64,000 nt of DNA from Herbidospora daliensis. Lineage in GTDB: Bacteria; Actinomycetota; Actinomycetes; Streptosporangiales; Streptosporangiaceae. Position numbers and translations under genes: made by a program. Under the pieces are notes generated by a model. That model had not been told where the DNA came from. It searched no databases and saw nothing but the letters and a program-made list of their open reading frames with translations. The DNA lies in contig NZ_BBXF01000013.1 in NCBI RefSeq assembly GCF_001570585.1, positions 38,688-102,687 of the forward strand, in the 5' to 3' direction. Of the stretch, positions 25,970 through 33,742 are shown piece after piece (position 1 is the first letter of the stretch; every line of letters starts with the position of its first letter).

Positions 25970-26445
25970 CAGTCGATCTCCTCTTTTCCTATGACGACCC
26001 CCGCCTTGCGCAGCACCCGTTCCCCGGAGCGGAACCCCTCGCTGACCACGCCCACGACCGTGTTCGGCGGCCCTTCGGCGGTGCCGGCCGGGCGGTGGAG
26101 CGCGGGGTCGTAGACGTCGCCCTCGGCCACCTCGATCCGGTCGGCGCCGGTCCGGGCCAGCACCTCGGCGACCTCTTCGGCGATGGCCGCCAGCAGGGCG
26201 CGCGAATGGCCCGGCTCCAGCCGGGCGGCCTCGCGGGTGACCGTGTCGTGCAGCCGGTAGAGGCCGTTGCGCACCGGGGCGAGCGCCTCCTGGAGCAGGC
26301 CGTGACGCAGTTCCTGGTTCTCGGCGTGCAGCCGGTCGATGATCTGCTCGCGGTGGGCCGCGCGTTCGTGCTCCCGTCCGACCTCCTCCGTGAGCCGCGC
26401 CAGGGTCGCCGCGAGGTCGGAGGTCAGATCGTGCTCAGGAAGCAT
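25969..26445 (-). CDS. GrpE-like nucleotide-exchange factor
   Basis: ATG at 26445, with GGGA a few bases upstream, gives 158 residues; an earlier in-frame reading to 26571 would cross into the end of the hydrolase gene. Residues 8-70 are a long charged helix (TEEVGREHERAAHREQIIDR) and 120-155 a small beta domain with the GrpE-like pattern NTVVGVVSEGFRSGERVLRKA. GrpE opens Hsp70 for ADP release. The neighbouring coupled hsp70 gene fits the assignment. It is shorter than housekeeping GrpE, so it is a dedicated partner. It appears to be the first gene of the operon: the hydrolase upstream ends 80 bases away. Confidence 0.78.
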   Translation of the reverse strand: MLPEHDLTSDLAATLARLTEEVGREHERAAHREQIIDRLHAENQELRHGLLQEALAPVRNGLYRLHDTVTREAARLEPGHSRALLAAIAEEVAEVLARTGADRIEVAEGDVYDPALHRPAGTAEGPPNTVVGVVSEGFRSGERVLRKAGVVIGKEEID

Positions 26446-26525
26446 AGGAATCCCGTCAAGTGATCCGGAAAGCCTGGCGCCAGCCACAGTTTCAGGAAAT
26501 TTCCCGCCGCGCGCAACAGAAATGG

Positions 26526-27389
26526 CTATTGCCGTATATCGGTGAGGCGCTCGACCAGAACCCGCACACACCGGGGATCGAACGCGAGGGTGTAGTGGTT
26601 GCAGTCGGGCACCACCTCGTCGGCGAGCGCCGGCAGTTCGGCCCGCCAGGCCGCCGCGAGGGCGTCGGGCAGCAGGCCGACGTCCTGGTTCAGCAGCCCG
26701 CGCGGGGCTCTGATCAGCGACAACGGGTGGCCGATGGCATGGAGGGCCGCGCCGATGGCGGCCGTCTCCGACAGCAGCCAGCGGCCGTCGGCGCGCACCG
26801 CCTCCTCGACCGCGCGCGACCTGACCCCGCCCTCGACGGGAAGCGCGTCGTAACGGACATAGCGGTCGATCGCCGGGGACCAGTCCTGCAAGGCAGGGTG
26901 TTGTTGAAAAAAGGCGACATAAGAATCTTCATCGGGAAATATCTGGCTAAGTCGGGAGAGGGCGGGGCCGAGCGTCGCCTCCAGCGTCTCGTCCACGTCC
27001 CGGCCGGGCGGCAGGGGGAGCGGCAGCCCGCCGTCGACCAGCACCGTCTTCGCGTAGGTCCGCCGGGCGGCGTGCAGCGCCGCCACGTAGGCGCCCATCG
27101 AGTGGCCGGTCAGCACCGTCGTCTCGTCGGCGCCCAGGTGGGCGGCGACGCGCTCGACGTCGTCGGCGTGCGCCTGGAGCCCGAACGGCCCCGGCACGTC
27201 GCGGCTGTGACCCCGGCCGCGCAGGTCCATCGCGGCCAGCGTCCAGCCCTCGGGAAGGGCCTCGCCGACGGCCGCCCAGGCCATCAGGGAGGCGGTGATG
27301 CCGTGCACGGCGATGATCAGGCGGGGCCCCTCGCCGAACCGGGCCAGGCGCAGTTCCCCGCCGGGCACAGGGACGTTCTCTACGTACAT
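26526..27389 (-). CDS. Alpha/beta hydrolase
   Basis: A 287-residue cytosolic hydrolase. It shows the oxyanion HGITAS, DLRGRGHS and the nucleophile elbow TGHSMGAYV, with the expected His in the C-terminal PDCNHYTLAF. The ATG at 27389 has a CAGGAT-like ribosome-binding site at good distance. The GTG at 27413 has none. The fold covers esterases, haloperoxidases and lactonases; nothing tells the substrate. It is 80 bases upstream of the grpE-like gene on the same strand and might share a transcript with the conflict operon. The family is not typical of such systems, so I treat it as independent. It is divergent to the amidotransferase gene. Confidence 0.85.
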   Translation of the reverse strand: MYVENVPVPGGELRLARFGEGPRLIIAVHGITASLMAWAAVGEALPEGWTLAAMDLRGRGHSRDVPGPFGLQAHADDVERVAAHLGADETTVLTGHSMGAYVAALHAARRTYAKTVLVDGGLPLPLPPGRDVDETLEATLGPALSRLSQIFPDEDSYVAFFQQHPALQDWSPAIDRYVRYDALPVEGGVRSRAVEEAVRADGRWLLSETAAIGAALHAIGHPLSLIRAPRGLLNQDVGLLPDALAAAWRAELPALADEVVPDCNHYTLAFDPRCVRVLVERLTDIRQ

Positions 27390-27432
27390 CCCGCCATCCT
27401 GTCCCACGAACACGCGTGTTTATGCTTCTGGG

Positions 27433-28137
27433 GTGAGTGCGCGCGTGACCGTGATCGAGCACGAGGCCGAAGCCGGTTTGGGGTACTTCGCCGGGTGGCT
27501 CGGTGACGTGGTGGTGTACCGGCCCTACCTGGGCGAGGCCCTGCCGGAGGAGCCCGGCGACGGCCTGCTCGTCCTCGGCGGCGCGGCGTCGGCCTGGGAC
27601 GACGCCAACTATCCGTGGTTGCCTGCCACGCGGGCGCTGCTGCGCACCGCCGTCGAGCGGGAGGTGCCGACCCTGGGCATCTGCCTCGGGGCCCAGCTCA
27701 TGACGCTCGCCTGCGGTGGTCAGGTGGTCCGCGGCGACAACGGGCTCGAAGTCGGGCTCGGCCAGATCGTGCCGATGGCGGACGATCCGCTCTTCCGGCA
27801 CCTGACCGGCCCGGTCCCGGCGATCCAATACCACCAGGACGCGATGACGGTCCTTCCGGACGACGCGGTCCTGATCGCCACCGGGACGCGGTATCCCCAC
27901 CAGGCGTTCCGTATCGGGCCCAACGCCTGGGGGGTGCAATTCCACCCCGAGGCGACTCCGGCCATTTTCGAGCAATGGACGACGGAATTGACAACACGCC
28001 AGGCCGCAGAGTTGAACGAGCAGGTCAGCGCGGCCGAAGCTGGTCTGGTGGCCTCGTGGAGGCCGCTGGCCGAGGCGTTCGCGGCGGTCGTCGCGGAAAA
28101 CGCGCGTAGTGGCTCGATTACGGTCCGAAACCACTAA
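27433..28137 (+). CDS. Class I glutamine amidotransferase
   Basis: A stand-alone GATase of about 234 residues with the triad C84 (GICLGAQL) and H171/E173 (VQFHPEA). It resembles the GMP-synthase/GuaA-type glutaminase family that also includes gamma-glutamyl-peptide hydrolases. Start choice is open: GTG at 27433 lies seven bases after a TATGCT minus-10-like box, which fits leaderless translation; GTG at 27445 has GGGGTGAG seven bases upstream. No synthetase partner is adjacent. The lone amidotransferase may be a gamma-glutamyl hydrolase. Its place before glnE fits the glutamine theme, but that link is inference. Confidence 0.85.
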   Translation: MSARVTVIEHEAEAGLGYFAGWLGDVVVYRPYLGEALPEEPGDGLLVLGGAASAWDDANYPWLPATRALLRTAVEREVPTLGICLGAQLMTLACGGQVVRGDNGLEVGLGQIVPMADDPLFRHLTGPVPAIQYHQDAMTVLPDDAVLIATGTRYPHQAFRIGPNAWGVQFHPEATPAIFEQWTTELTTRQAAELNEQVSAAEAGLVASWRPLAEAFAAVVAENARSGSITVRNH

Positions 28138-28304
28138 CGACGACGCACAAGCCGTGGGGTTACCGTGTGCGAAAGTTTGCGACACGGCCATGAAACCGAG
28201 AAACGCGGGGTAACGAGTCAAGTGGTCGTGTCGCGAGGATTCCTCCTGGAAAAGGAAGACCATTGCGCATTGACGTCGCGGACATCGAGGCGGAGGAAGG
28301 ACCG

Positions 28305-31268
28305 GTGAACGCCGCGTTCCGGATGCAGACCACCGCCGGGCGCCTGGCCCGCCTCGGATTCGCCGATGGCGCCAGGGCCGAACGGCTGCTGGACGCGCTC
28401 GGGCCCGAGGCCGTCGCCGACTTCGACCTCCTCGACGATCTGGTCTCCGCCGCCGACCCCGACCTCGCCCTGACCTCGCTGAGCCGGCTGGTCGAACGCG
28501 ACCCGAGCGTGCTGGGCGCGCTGCGCGCCGACCCCGGCCTGCGCCGCCGCCTCCTGCGGGTGCTCGGCCTCAGCGCCGCCCTCGGCGACCACGTGGTCCG
28601 CCACCCCGAACACGTCACCGGCCCCGACCCCGAAGAGCCGCTCAGCCACCGCGAGGAGCTGCTGTTCGCCGTCGGCGCCGACCCGGCGGAGCCCGAGCCG
28701 GTCGCCGCCGGCGAGCACGCCCTCGACGCCCTGCGCGCCTCCTACCGGGGCCGCCTGCTCCACCTGGCCGGGCTCGACGTCACCGGCGTGCTGACCCTGG
28801 CCGAGATCGCCGCCGAGTTGTCCGACCTGGCCGCCGCCGCGCTCGACGCCGCTCTGGCGATCGCCCGCGCCGAGACCCCCGGCTGGGAGCAGGCCCGGCT
28901 GGCCGTCATCGGCATGGGCAAGTGCGGCGCCCGCGAGCTCAACTACATCTCCGACGTCGACGTCGTCTTCGTGGCCGAGCCGAAGGAGGGCGTCGACGAG
29001 GCGCTCGCCCTGAAGGCGGCCACCAAGCTGGCCCAGGCCATGATGCGGGCCTGCACGACCAGCACCCCCGAGGGCTCGTTGTGGGAGGTCGACGCCGGGC
29101 TGCGCCCCGAGGGCAAGATGGGCCCGCTGGTCCGCACCCTCGACAGCCACCTGACCTACTACCGCCGCTGGGCCAAGACCTGGGAGTTCCAGGCCCTGCT
29201 CAAGGCCCGGCCGGTCGCCGGCGACATGGAACTCGGCGCCGAGTACGTCGAGCTCGTCAACGACCTGGTGTGGGAGGCCGCCGCCCGCGAGAACTTCGTC
29301 GAGGACGTGCAGGCCATGCGGCGCCGGGTCGAGGCCCACGTACGGGTCTCGGAGGCCGAGCGGCAGATCAAGCTCGGGCCGGGCGGGCTGCGCGACATCG
29401 AGTTCGCGGTGCAGCTGCTCCAGCTCGTGCACGGCCGGACCGACCCGCTGCTGCGCCGCAAGGCCACCCTGCCCGCCCTGGCGGCCCTGTCGCGCGGCGG
29501 CTACGTCGGCCGCGACGACGCCAAGGCGCTGGCCGAGGCCTACTCGTTCCTGCGCCACGTCGAGCACCTGCTCCAGCTCCACCGGCTGCGGCGCACCCAC
29601 GTCGTCCCCTCCGACAGCGCCGACCTGCGCCGGATCGGGCGCGGCCTGGGCATGGTGACCGACCCGGTCGGCGAGTTCACCACGACCTGGAAGCGCCACG
29701 CGCTCGAAGTGCGGCGGCTGCACGAGAAGCTCTTCTACCGGCCGCTGCTCCAGGCCGCCGCGCGGCTGCCCTCCGAGGAGGCGCGCCTGTCGACCTCGGC
29801 CGCCCACGTGCGGCTGGAGGCGCTCGGTTACGCCGACCCGTCCGGGGCGATGCGCCACATCAGCGCGCTGACCAGCGGCGTCTCCCGGCGCGCGGCGATC
29901 CAGCGCACGCTGCTGCCGGTCATGCTCGGCTGGTTCGCCGACGCCCCCGACCCCGACGCCGGCCTGCTCGGCTTCCGCCAGATCAGCGACAAGCTCGGCA
30001 CCACCCCGTGGTACCTGCGGCTGCTCCGCGACGAGACGGCCGTGGCCGAACGCCTGGCCCGCCTGCTGGGCACCTCCCGCTACGTCACGACGCTGCTCCA
30101 GCACTCGCCCGACGCGGTGGCCATGCTCGGCTCGCCCGCCGACCTGGCCGTCCGTCCCGTCGAGGCGCTGCACGCCGAGGCCAACGCGGCCGTGGCCCGC
30201 TACGGCCAGGACGCCGAGTCGTCGGTGGCGGCGGTCCGGGCGCTGCGGCGGCGGGAGCTGTTCCGGGTGGCCTGCGCCGACCTGGGCGGCCACCTCGACA
30301 TCGAGGGCGTCGGCCAGGCGTTGTCGGAGCTCAACGACGCGACCATCGAGGGCGCGCTCAACGCGGCCGTCAGGAAGGTGACCGAGGAACGCCGGGGCGA
30401 GCTCCCGACCCGCATCGCGGTCATCGCGATGGGGCGGCTGGGGGGCTTCGAGTGCTCGTACAGCAGCGACGCCGACGTCATGTTCGTGCACGCCCCGCTC
30501 CCGGGCGTGGAGGAGAAGGACGCCACCGACGCGGCCCACGCGGTCGCCGAGGAGCTGCGCCGCCTGCTGATCCTCCCGACGCCCGAACCGCCGCTGGCCG
30601 TCGACGCGGGCCTGCGCCCCGAAGGCCGCCAGGGCCCGCTGGTCCGAACCATCTCCTCCTACCGCGCCTACTACGAACGCTGGTCGTCGCCGTGGGAGGC
30701 CCAGGCCCTCCTGCGGGCCCGCTTCTGCGCGGGCGACTTCGACCTCGGCACCGAGTTCACGGCCCTGATCGACCCGCTGCGCTACCGCGAGGAGGGCCTG
30801 GCCCCCGACGCGCTGCTGCAGATCCGCAAGCTCAAGGCCCGGATGGAGGCCGAACGGCTGCCGCGCGGCGCCGACCCGACCCTCCACACGAAACTGGGCC
30901 GCGGCGGCCTGTCCGACGTCGAATGGGTGGCCCAGCTCCTCCAGCTGCGCCACGCCGGGGCGGTGCCCGCGCTGCGCACCACCCGCACCCTCGACACCCT
31001 GCGCTCGGCGGTCGGCGAGGGACTGCTGGACGCCTCCGACGAGCAGACGCTCGCCGACGCCTGGCGCTTCGCCTCCCGCGTCCGCGACGCGATCATGCTG
31101 GTCAAGGGCCGCTCGGCCGACTCGATCCCGGGCGTCGTGCGCGAACGCGCCCTGGTGTCGCGGGCCCTGGGCTACCCGCACGACGGCTCGGAGGATTTCA
31201 TCGACGACTACCGGCGCACCACCCGCCGGGCCAGGGCCGTGGTCGAACGGGTCTTCTACGAAGACTGA
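28305..31268 (+). CDS. glnE: Bifunctional glutamine synthetase adenylyltransferase/deadenylase
   Basis: About 987 residues with two homologous nucleotidyltransferase halves. The first has GMGKCGARELNYISDVDVVF and carries the adenylyl-removing activity; the second has AMGRLGGFECSYSSDADVMF and carries the adenylylation activity. It switches GlnA1 off and on by AMP on Tyr; glnA1 with that tyrosine lies at 41089. Start is uncertain: GTG at 28305 has a strong GGAGGAAGG and gives an N-terminus of usual length; TTG at 28263 with AAAGGAAG is an in-frame alternative. The gene ends one base before the convergent small membrane-protein gene. Confidence 0.95.
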   Translation: MNAAFRMQTTAGRLARLGFADGARAERLLDALGPEAVADFDLLDDLVSAADPDLALTSLSRLVERDPSVLGALRADPGLRRRLLRVLGLSAALGDHVVRHPEHVTGPDPEEPLSHREELLFAVGADPAEPEPVAAGEHALDALRASYRGRLLHLAGLDVTGVLTLAEIAAELSDLAAAALDAALAIARAETPGWEQARLAVIGMGKCGARELNYISDVDVVFVAEPKEGVDEALALKAATKLAQAMMRACTTSTPEGSLWEVDAGLRPEGKMGPLVRTLDSHLTYYRRWAKTWEFQALLKARPVAGDMELGAEYVELVNDLVWEAAARENFVEDVQAMRRRVEAHVRVSEAERQIKLGPGGLRDIEFAVQLLQLVHGRTDPLLRRKATLPALAALSRGGYVGRDDAKALAEAYSFLRHVEHLLQLHRLRRTHVVPSDSADLRRIGRGLGMVTDPVGEFTTTWKRHALEVRRLHEKLFYRPLLQAAARLPSEEARLSTSAAHVRLEALGYADPSGAMRHISALTSGVSRRAAIQRTLLPVMLGWFADAPDPDAGLLGFRQISDKLGTTPWYLRLLRDETAVAERLARLLGTSRYVTTLLQHSPDAVAMLGSPADLAVRPVEALHAEANAAVARYGQDAESSVAAVRALRRRELFRVACADLGGHLDIEGVGQALSELNDATIEGALNAAVRKVTEERRGELPTRIAVIAMGRLGGFECSYSSDADVMFVHAPLPGVEEKDATDAAHAVAEELRRLLILPTPEPPLAVDAGLRPEGRQGPLVRTISSYRAYYERWSSPWEAQALLRARFCAGDFDLGTEFTALIDPLRYREEGLAPDALLQIRKLKARMEAERLPRGADPTLHTKLGRGGLSDVEWVAQLLQLRHAGAVPALRTTRTLDTLRSAVGEGLLDASDEQTLADAWRFASRVRDAIMLVKGRSADSIPGVVRERALVSRALGYPHDGSEDFIDDYRRTTRRARAVVERVFYED

Positions 31269-31712
31269 TCACCGGAACCGGTCGAACGGATAGCGCATAC
31301 GCAGCACGACCAGCAGCGCGACGACCACCAGCACCACCAGCACCCCGGCGGCGCCCCACCAGAAGGGCGCCCCGGCCTGAACCGCGGCCGAGCCGGACGC
31401 GCACACCAGCGGCGTGCCGTCACCGGCCCGCGTGACGCACGCCGTGACCGTCAGCGGCCGCGCGCCCGGCTCCCGCGCCACGTCGACGGTGACCGTGAAC
31501 CGGGCGTCCGCCTTGGCGGGGATCCGGCTCGTCCAGTGCAGCCCGTCGGAGACGAGCACCAGCCCCGGCGCCAGCGTGTGGCTGACGTCGAGCGCGGGAG
31601 TGGCGTCGGCCCCGAGGTTGCGCACGGTCGTGGTGTACGTGAGCCGATCGCCGGGCCGGACCGTTGCGCGGCCGGCCTCGACGGCGATGGAGAGTTCGTC
31701 CGAGTACGTCAT
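31269..31712 (-). CDS. DUF11-like beta-sandwich membrane protein
   Basis: A 147-residue protein. Residues 5-110 carry a beta-rich domain with the pattern of DUF11/CARDB-type repeats (VRPGDRLTYTTTVRNLGAD, then LDVSHTLAPGLVLVS). A hydrophobic helix (about 117-138) and a short basic tail ending RMRYPFDRFR follow. No N-terminal signal peptide is visible, so topology is unclear. The stop abuts glnE. It might be a small cell-envelope protein; no function can be assigned. Confidence 0.6.
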   Translation of the reverse strand: MTYSDELSIAVEAGRATVRPGDRLTYTTTVRNLGADATPALDVSHTLAPGLVLVSDGLHWTSRIPAKADARFTVTVDVAREPGARPLTVTACVTRAGDGTPLVCASGSAAVQAGAPFWWGAAGVLVVLVVVALLVVLRMRYPFDRFR

Positions 31713-31882
31713 TGATTCCCCCGAATCGCCGCCCCGAGTTCGTCCGGATGAACGGCGACCAAGGATAGGACCGGAGGGCTTCGGCGGGGGATCGTTTGTT
31801 TCAGCATGGACGGCGGCGTCACTGCACGAAGGGTGATCACCCGGTTGCGGTGGGACCGGCAGGGGTGTATCACGGTCCAGTG

Positions 31883-33055
31883 GTGTCGTACTACGTAGAT
31901 CTGGCCATCGGCCTGATACTGGCGTTCCTGCTCTTATCCCTGCTGGTCAGCGGGTTGAACGAGGGCGTCGTCCGATTACTCGGCATCCGGAGCAAGTTCC
32001 TCTGGGCCTACCTGCGCGACACCCTCGACGGTGGCGAGCAGATCCAGAAGGTGAACGGGTTCGTCCGCTGGCTCGACCGCCGCCTGCGCGGGGTCACCAT
32101 GCTGGGCCGCCGCTTCCGGAGCACCCTCGCCGACCTCCTCCCGCCCGTCCGCAGCGCGACCAGGTCCCGCCTGCCGGCCACCGTCCTGGGCGTCTTCGTC
32201 AAGCTCCCCTTCGGCAAGGACCCCCGCCCGAAGTTCAGCCCCAGCCCCGCCCCCGTCGACATCGCCCCCGCGACCCCCGAACAGGCCGCCGCCCACCACC
32301 AGGGCGAACCCTTCACCGACCTGCTCCACGAGCGGCTCCAGGAGATCGACGAGGCCCGCCAGGGCAAGACCTCGATCGCCGAGATCCCCCCGTCGCGCTT
32401 CAGCGTCGCCCTCCTGGAGATCGCCAGCGAACGCGGCGGCGTCGACGCCCTGCTGGCCGAACTGAAGCGCCTCGACTCCCCGCTCTACCGCCCCCTGGCC
32501 GGCCTGTGGGCCAAGGCCGGCGTCGACCTGGAGACCTTCCGCAAGGGCGTCGAAGAGTGGTTCGACGGCGAGATGGAACGCCTGACCGTCCTCTACCGCC
32601 GCTACGTGCGGGTGGCCGTCGGCATGTTGTCGCTGCTGGTGACCCTGCTGTTCAGCATGGACAGCCTCGAATACGGCAAAACCCTGCTGAACGACAGCGC
32701 CTACCGCTCGGCCATCGCCGCCTTCGCCGAACAGGGCGAAGAGGCCCTCGGCCCGATCAAGGACCAGTGCGCCCCCGGAGCCGACACCTACGAGTGCGTG
32801 ACCGAGGTGCTCAGCACCCCGGCCTTCGTCAAGATCTTCACCCACGCCCCGGTCAGCGTCGAGATCCCCGGCACCGGCACCCCGGTGTGGAACTGGGGCG
32901 GCGGCGACTGGTGGGACCGGCTGAGAAGCCCGAGCCACTGGCCGGGCTTCCTGCTGACATTGGTGGCGCTGTTGTTCGGCTCGTCGTTCTGGTGGGACAT
33001 GCTCCGCCGCATCACCGGCCTGAAGTCGAAGGTCCCGAACACCTCCCAGGGCTAG
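31883..33055 (+). CDS. Membrane protein of unknown function
   Basis: About 390 residues from GTG at 31883 (GTG at 31880 is equally possible; further extension upstream looks non-coding). One N-terminal hydrophobic segment (SYYVDLAIGLILAFLLLSLL) is followed by a basic, proline-rich cytosolic region. Two further hydrophobic segments lie near 245-265 (VAVGMLSLLVTLLF) and 355-380 (WPGFLLTLVALLFGSSFWWD). No catalytic motif is evident. I do not recognise a named family, though similar three-helix proteins with this spacing occur in actinomycetes. The 3' end overlaps the convergent TetR gene by four bases. Confidence 0.6.
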   Translation: MSYYVDLAIGLILAFLLLSLLVSGLNEGVVRLLGIRSKFLWAYLRDTLDGGEQIQKVNGFVRWLDRRLRGVTMLGRRFRSTLADLLPPVRSATRSRLPATVLGVFVKLPFGKDPRPKFSPSPAPVDIAPATPEQAAAHHQGEPFTDLLHERLQEIDEARQGKTSIAEIPPSRFSVALLEIASERGGVDALLAELKRLDSPLYRPLAGLWAKAGVDLETFRKGVEEWFDGEMERLTVLYRRYVRVAVGMLSLLVTLLFSMDSLEYGKTLLNDSAYRSAIAAFAEQGEEALGPIKDQCAPGADTYECVTEVLSTPAFVKIFTHAPVSVEIPGTGTPVWNWGGGDWWDRLRSPSHWPGFLLTLVALLFGSSFWWDMLRRITGLKSKVPNTSQG

Positions 33056-33693
33056 TCGAGCAACGTCCGTTCCAGGACCGAGATCACCCAGTCGGCCCAC
33101 CTCTCCACGCCCCACCCCCGGTCGACCATCAGCGCCTGGATCGCCGGGGTGCTGAACAGCGCCCAGATCACGTCGGCCGCCTCCGCCACCGGCACGCGCA
33201 GGCCCGGTTCCAGTGACTCGGCGATCTTCGTCATGTCGGTCAGGCGGCGCTGTTCATACGTCTGGTACGCCGCCGCGATCTCCGTGTCGCCCCCTGCCGC
33301 CACGTGGAACGCGTGCATCAGCGGCAGGGCCTGCGGCATGCCCTCGACCACCACGTCGCGGAAGCGGCGCAGGGCCTGCCGGGCGTCGGGTGAGGCCATG
33401 ACCTCGCGCAGCGGGGCGCGTTCGATCACCGGGACGGGGGCGTCGTCGCCCGCGAGGGTGCGGTCGACGGCCGCCAGCAGCAGGGAGGCCTTGCCACCCT
33501 GGCCGTACACCGTCTCCACCGACACTCCGGCGCGGGCCGCGACGTCTTTCATCGTCGTGGCGGCGTAGCCCTTCTCGATGAAACACGCCTTGGCGGCCTC
33601 GATCACGGCGGCGTGGGTGCGCCGGGCCTGTTCTTCGCGCAGGGGCGAGCGGTAGCGCCTTGACGGGTCGGGTTTTTTGGCTACAGTCATCAT
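33052..33693 (-). CDS. TetR-family regulator
   Basis: About 213 residues with an N-terminal TetR helix-turn-helix (RTHAAVIEAAKACFIEKGYA, then TMKDVAARAGVSVETVYG) and a helical C-terminal ligand domain. ATG at 33693 or 33690. It is divergent from the SRPBCC-hemerythrin gene at 33743 across 49 bases that contain a perfect palindrome and an outer inverted repeat. It most likely represses that gene and itself. The ligand is unknown. Confidence 0.85.
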   Translation of the reverse strand: MMTVAKKPDPSRRYRSPLREEQARRTHAAVIEAAKACFIEKGYAATTMKDVAARAGVSVETVYGQGGKASLLLAAVDRTLAGDDAPVPVIERAPLREVMASPDARQALRRFRDVVVEGMPQALPLMHAFHVAAGGDTEIAAAYQTYEQRRLTDMTKIAESLEPGLRVPVAEAADVIWALFSTPAIQALMVDRGWGVERWADWVISVLERTLLD

Positions 33694-33706
33694 GTATCCA
33701 ATCAAG

Positions 33707-33721
33707 TTCGACTGGTTCGAA
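33707..33721. promoter_or_regulatory. Palindromic operator between TetR and SRPBCC-hemerythrin genes
   Basis: Inverted repeat TTCGA-N5-TCGAA in the 49-base divergent gap. It is enclosed by a second, wider inverted repeat, CTACAGT at 33681-33687 and ACTGTAG at 33723-33729. Either could bind the TetR protein encoded at 33052. Repeats are seen; binding is inferred. Confidence 0.5.
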
Positions 33722-33742
33722 TACTGTAGCAAAGGAGACGTG

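Larger units (their letters stand above)
14972..26445 (-). other. Putative chaperone/GTPase-gated conflict operon with TIR and ADP-ribosylglycohydrolase
   Basis: Eight minus-strand genes in one array, transcribed from GrpE-like towards TIR. Junctions in order: 1-base overlap, 7-base gap, 4-base ATGA overlap, 3-base gap, none, 4-base gap, then 62 bases before TIR; the TPR gene follows after 37. The first seven genes are almost certainly co-transcribed and translationally coupled. From memory, GAP1 and double-GTPase families were described computationally by the Aravind group as parts of GTPase/chaperone conflict systems enriched in multicellular bacteria. The TIR and ADP-ribosylglycohydrolase genes are positioned where an effector and its modulator would be expected. 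The role is inference. Confidence 0.7.

Noticed and set aside
26526..27389. The alpha/beta hydrolase as first gene of the conflict operon
   Set aside because: It is on the same strand but 80 bases away and of a family without known link; co-transcription cannot be judged from the sequence.
28138..28262. A GlnR box in front of glnE
   Set aside because: GTTAC and GAAAC-like words occur, but spacing is seven instead of six bases and orientation is inconsistent.
28218..31181. A 987-codon open frame antisense to glnE
   Set aside because: glnE has both catalytic motifs; the antisense frame has none.
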